Assembly: GCA_030435675.1 (NCBI GenBank)
Contig: CM059625.1
Span: 17,732,001 to 17,796,000, forward strand
DNA length: 64,000 bases
Direction: 5' to 3'
From: Steinernema hermaphroditum
Taxonomy: Eukaryota; Nematoda; Chromadorea; Rhabditida; Steinernematidae
Shown: one piece after another, positions 59,295-64,000 of the stretch
Layout: every line of letters begins with the position of its first letter
Position numbering within the stretch: the stretch's first letter is position 1
Program-made: the position numbers and the translations under genes
Notes under the pieces: model-generated
Databases searched by the model: none
Told to the model about the DNA's origin: nothing
Seen by the model: the letters and a program-made list of their open reading frames with translations, nothing else

Positions 59295-59595
59295 ATGTTT
59301 CTTTTTCACCAACTTTCCAAACGTTTTCCATGTCCTCGGTTAATATTAATAAAACTTTTATTATGTATCACCGAGCGGTCCAATCGGTTTGGTATCTTAC
59401 TAAATACCTGTCTTAAATGTTTGACACCAGCAACAGGAAGAGTACGTAGGAGTCCATCTTGTCTTCCACCTCTATTAATTTGCTCCAGAAAGGAATGTTC
59501 CCACTCATTTCCGCTTTTAAGGTCATGGTAACCAATGGTCATCCTGCGACATCCTTTAGTAAATAACGACCCAAACTGGTTCATTTATAGTCACA
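59295..59595 (+). repeat. Diverged direct repeat, copy 1
   Basis: AATACCTGTCTTAAATGTTT...CTCTATTAATTTGCTCC...TGTTCCCACTCATTTCCG is repeated with many substitutions at 60910-61040. The copies share order and orientation. The element type is unknown. Confidence 0.5.
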
Positions 59596-59599
59596 CTGC

Positions 59600-60025
59600 A
59601 GTGCAAAACTTCACAACACAACTGAGTAAGGTATTTGATAATTTATAGCTCATATATTTTATGTTTGCTCTACTACCCACATGGTTACCTAATGCTGTTT
59701 CCGTGTTGAAGAAAACCCGAGCACTGGACTAGTATCATGCTGCTATTTGCATTAGCTCAGTAGACCATGAGCTCACGTCATGGGCTTTAGGGAAAACTAA
59801 AGATTAGTATTTTTCTGGCGGCAACTGTCTTACTCCTTTTCCGCTTTTTTTATCCCAAAAACACCGACCTGCTAAGGAAAACTCGTTAAAATAAAGTTCA
59901 CACCAAAACATTGCCTCTCATTTTCTGTTTCTCAAGAGGTGTTTGTTTAACAATATGAAATACAATATGAATTGCATTTGTGTTCGTTGAGATATAATTT
60001 ATGACGCAAAAAAATGATAATGTAC
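59600..60025. other. Gene-free stretch
   Basis: AT-rich sequence. Nothing with coding, RNA or repeat structure was recognised. Confidence 0.4.
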
Positions 60026-60084
60026 TAGAATATTTCGAAGGCTGTTTTTGTAGCACTCAGTGAAATCACGGAAATTTCCCACTG

Positions 60085-60860
60085 CATATAGCTAAACGTA
60101 ACAATAGAATTTTGCGGCAACTTACTTTTAGCAAAGGAAGCACCGAAAGTGATATGTGCCGATCGAGCTGTGGTGAGGCGAACGGATAGAGGGTGAGCTG
60201 TGGAGTTAAACACACATAAACTCCACTGCCTGAAATTAAGGCATTTACTCAAAAAATGGCCACGAAGTTGCAAAAATTCATAGCACTCGATACTGGTATG
60301 AACGCAATGGCGATAAATGGCGTTGCTTGTGTGGTAGTGCTGTCGGTTGCCAATGCATAAGACAGGTCGTGTTCGAACACTTGCCGGTCCAACATTTTCT
60401 ATTTGTCTTCAATTCGCATATCTTTTACACGTTACTCTGATTATTTCTCCACAGCCTACCCACGCATACAGGAAAACACGATCATTTCGTTCAGGACCGG
60501 AAAGTATCCGAAAAGTATATTCACTAAGGAAGGTGGACATTAATTCTGTTGCGGTAGAGGTAAACTAAAACATATGAGAGAAGTTGATAGATTACAAATA
60601 AAAGATGTTGGAGCGGCAGGGGTTCGAACCCAACCACCTCTTACGTATCGGCAGCCGACACCACTACCACTCGACCATTTATTGCCTTTGCGGAGTGCTG
60701 TGAATATTAGTGCTGTGAATTTTTGCAACTTCGTGGGCATTTTTTGAGTAGATGCCTTAATTTCAGGCAGCTTAGTTTATGTGCGTTTGACTCCACAGTC
60801 CACCCTCTATCCGTTTCGCCACACCACAGCCCGATCAGCTCGTACCACTTTGGGTCTTGT
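60085..60860. repeat. Inverted-arm element enclosing a tRNA-like sequence
   Basis: Arms of about 170 bp at roughly 60120-60290 and 60705-60860 are inverted copies. They share ATTTTTGCAACTTCGTGG, CCTTAATTTCAGGCAG and CACCCTCTATCCGTT. The centre is about 415 bp and holds a tRNA-like block near its right arm. The arms are about 85% alike. No clean target duplication or coding frame was found. Confidence 0.65.
60608..60684 (-). tRNA. tRNA-like sequence, probably a Gly(GCC)-derived pseudo-tRNA
   Basis: The minus strand has an A-box-like TGGTCGAGTGGTAGTGG, an anticodon-loop-like CTGCCGA (GCC at the expected place) and a perfect-looking B box GGTTCGAACCC. The anticodon stem (GTCGG against TACGT) and the acceptor stem do not pair. 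It is therefore unlikely to be a working tRNA and more likely marks a tRNA-derived repeat. Confidence 0.4.
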
Positions 60861-60909
60861 AAGTTCTTTTTCTTTTATCGGAAGCGCTGTTATTCCATCC
60901 GTCTTACTT

Positions 60910-61110
60910 AATACCCATCTTAACACTTTATTGCCTCATTCAAACGACAGGAAGTGGAGGAAAGACTATGTCTCTCCTACATCCTCTATTAACTTTCCCA
61001 CAAAGCAATGTCCCCACTCATTTCCGATTTTGTTAATTGAGACATCTAGGAAGTAACGTAGACATCTAGGAAGTAACGGATTGACGTACTTACTCCCTCC
61101 ATTGTGCGTG
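60910..61110 (+). repeat. Diverged direct repeat, copy 2, with short tandem end
   Basis: It matches 59400-59520 in order. It is followed by a tandem GACATCTAGGAAGTAACG (61042 and 61061) and by GATTGACGTACTTACTCCCT at about 61080, which recurs at about 61280. Confidence 0.5.
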
Positions 61111-61299
61111 TCTGTACCGATACTCTTCGGGAAGAGATTATTGAGTGAATATTCTTGCCATTTTGATGAGTGTTTGTTATCATGCGCAAACTATACACAT
61201 AAAGCGTCAGCAGTCATATTTTCGAAGTTCACAAAGATGAGAAATATATTGATGAACGTCTTTGGTTTGACGGCTTAAGGATTGACGTACTTACTCCCT

Positions 61300-62640
61300 C
61301 CAATCTTCGTTCGACGCAAAATTACTGAATATAGCTTATAGGAGATTTGTAAGAATTAAATATCCGATGGCCTTAGATCAAATTCTCTCCTCATTTTGTG
61401 ATTTTCTACTGCTTGGAATTCGTTTCCGAAAACGTAGTAAGTCTCTAAATATCTTTCGTAGTAAGTCTCTAAGTATCTTTCAAGTACAGACAAATAGCAT
61501 ATGTGCTCCGTCAGCACTATTTTTCTACTTATCCTTTGTTACTATATTATACGATTCAGTTTGTATGTCGATGATAAAATGTCTGCGAGTGCATCTTGTG
61601 TTCATCAGCAATAATATTTGCAAAAAGTGCGTCAGTGGTCAAAAACCGAACCAGTTTTTCCAGTATAAGACGTTCACCAACCCCCAATTTAGTTATATTT
61701 ATTTACGTAATTAGCACACCTTTCGTATAGTAAAGCCGCGCAATGGCAATCTTATTAACAGCTTTTGTCGTGAATACAAAGCTATCATTTTCCCTTTGGA
61801 AATTGTTTGTTATCCGACGTGGACAACTTTTCGAAAAACAAAGAGTGCTTTATTGTCAAGGTTTTGTGTTTAATCTTGTTCCTGATAAGATGATTGCTCC
61901 AGCACCTTTTTCGCACATATCTCGGGTAAAAATTTGATGAGTTCTCGAGTGGACACAAGAGTGCTCCAGCCGAAATAGCGTGCGTGATATATCCTGAGAT
62001 TTTTCGATTTCGAGTATATAAAGTATTCTACTGCTTTGTTTAAATTGGGATTTAAAGGTTAGCTTCACACGTCGTTACTATGTAGTGCTAGACAATTCTC
62101 TCTAGTGTCTGTTTCCCCAGACCCCGATTTACCAATGTTTCCGATTGTTTTATGAGATCACATTCAGTTAAGAAGCAGACAACATTCATATCAAAAATGC
62201 ATGTCCCAGCAAGCAGCTTCCCAAACGCCTTTCGCGACTACGATATGAGTGTTGTAGCATGGAGGTGTACATAAAGTTTTAACTTGGCGTTTACATAAGT
62301 ACATATTTGCAAACAACATAACAGTTCAGTCTGTTCATCAATGGAGGATTAGTGAGCTGCGCGTCAAGTCGTTCTTATTTTCATTAACATCTCCCACCCT
62401 CTTCATACAACACGCCTCTTTCTGCTACTTGTCGTAATACACACCACCGTTTCCAGCAGTTAGTCGTTCAATTCTCCATCGCAGATGACAGCACTTGACG
62501 GCTATTTCTTTCATGACCGCTATTCGGATATCGTAATTCTGCTTGTTAGCGGAAGATGCACTCTAATTTCGTAAAAGTATTTGCTCATGGAAATACTTAT
62601 GTATAAGTAATGTTTTTGCGTCGCGCTGCGCGTCACTCCT
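61300..62640. other. Gene-free stretch
   Basis: AT-rich sequence with several hydrophobic frames of 60-115 residues (for example 61367-61714). They have no motif, no splice partners and composition typical of AT-rich noise. Confidence 0.4.
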
Positions 62641-62731
62641 TTTGCTGCTGTACGATAATTCAGTTGCGATGTCATTTTTTGTGCATAAAGGCTATAGACG
62701 TACAATGCTGTGCGACGTTCTTCAGATCCAG

Positions 62732-62887
62732 ATGCACAGGTTCTTCGTTGGATTTATCATTTTCGCTGGCCTGGCAGCCTGTGCTCCAATCTACTGGTAC
62801 GACATGGAGAAACAGCTTCTGTACACGTTTGAAGATCCCGACTTCTTCCGATTTAATACTTACGTTTCTGACTACAAAAATCAGCCC
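62732..62887 (+). CDS. Possible exon of a secreted or membrane protein
   Basis: A 52-codon segment (MHRFFVGFIIFAGLAACAPI... DPDFFRFNTYVSDYK) ends at a GTAAGC donor at 62888. A CAG lies directly before the ATG, so the ATG may be internal to a longer exon open to 62642. The hydrophobic stretch could be a signal peptide. It could equally be a TM4-like helix, since FIIFA...AP-x-x-W is reminiscent of the receptor exon at 42874. No partner exon was found before the window ends. Confidence 0.35.
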
Positions 62888-62889
62888 GT

Positions 62890-64000
<1,111 letters not shown>

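Noticed and set aside
60608..60684. Functional tRNA-Gly gene
   Set aside because: A and B boxes are good, but the anticodon and acceptor stems do not pair. It is kept only as a tRNA-like relic.

Overview
This is a nematode nuclear window, most likely from the rhabditid/strongylid (clade V) side. The evidence is multi-exon genes with tiny introns (about 40-50 bp, GT...TTTCAG), clear homologues of C. elegans gene families, and a dense load of short nonautonomous DNA transposons. I rebuilt the genes by hand, following reading frame and splice sites across exons. Homology calls rest on motif recognition and no search was run.

Layout. 1-16.1 kb is gene-poor and full of decayed repeats, with two weak coding candidates on the minus strand. 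16.2-16.9 kb (+) holds a damaged trypsin-like protease. 17.7-20.3 kb (+) is an intact five-exon serpin (395 aa) whose last intron carries a 1,200-bp foldback transposon. 21.6-28.8 kb (+) is a complete 17-exon ELAPOR1/2 (KIAA1324/EIG121) orthologue (1,025 aa) with a maT-type mariner in one intron. 29.0-31.9 kb (-) is a complete ten-exon Cys-loop ligand-gated ion channel (476 aa), convergent with ELAPOR. 32-41 kb is transposon debris plus an F-box-like pseudogene (36.6-37.7 kb). 41.3-44.5 kb (+) is a serpentine-receptor-like gene with a MITE and a SINE-like repeat in its introns. 48.8-58.3 kb (+) is a 26-exon NUAK-type AMPK-related kinase, orthologous to C. elegans unc-82 (about 1,695 aa). 58.9-64 kb is again repeats, with one weak coding exon.

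The genes do not form a pathway. The most interesting signal is in the mobile DNA. Three loci (3.6, 18.9 and 33.8 kb) carry minisatellites that begin with the same roughly 20-bp terminal pattern (GG-Y-n-n-C-n-n-GACA-n4-CG-Y-C). Two of them are complete foldback elements with 8- or 9-bp target duplications. In two of the three, the minisatellite unit looks like an amplified copy of the terminal motif. Three MITEs share a second terminus (TTGGGTTGN...), and a GC-rich repeat family has about seven copies. Unusual splice sites also appear: an apparent AT-AG intron and a GC-AG intron in ELAPOR, and a GC-AG intron in unc-82.
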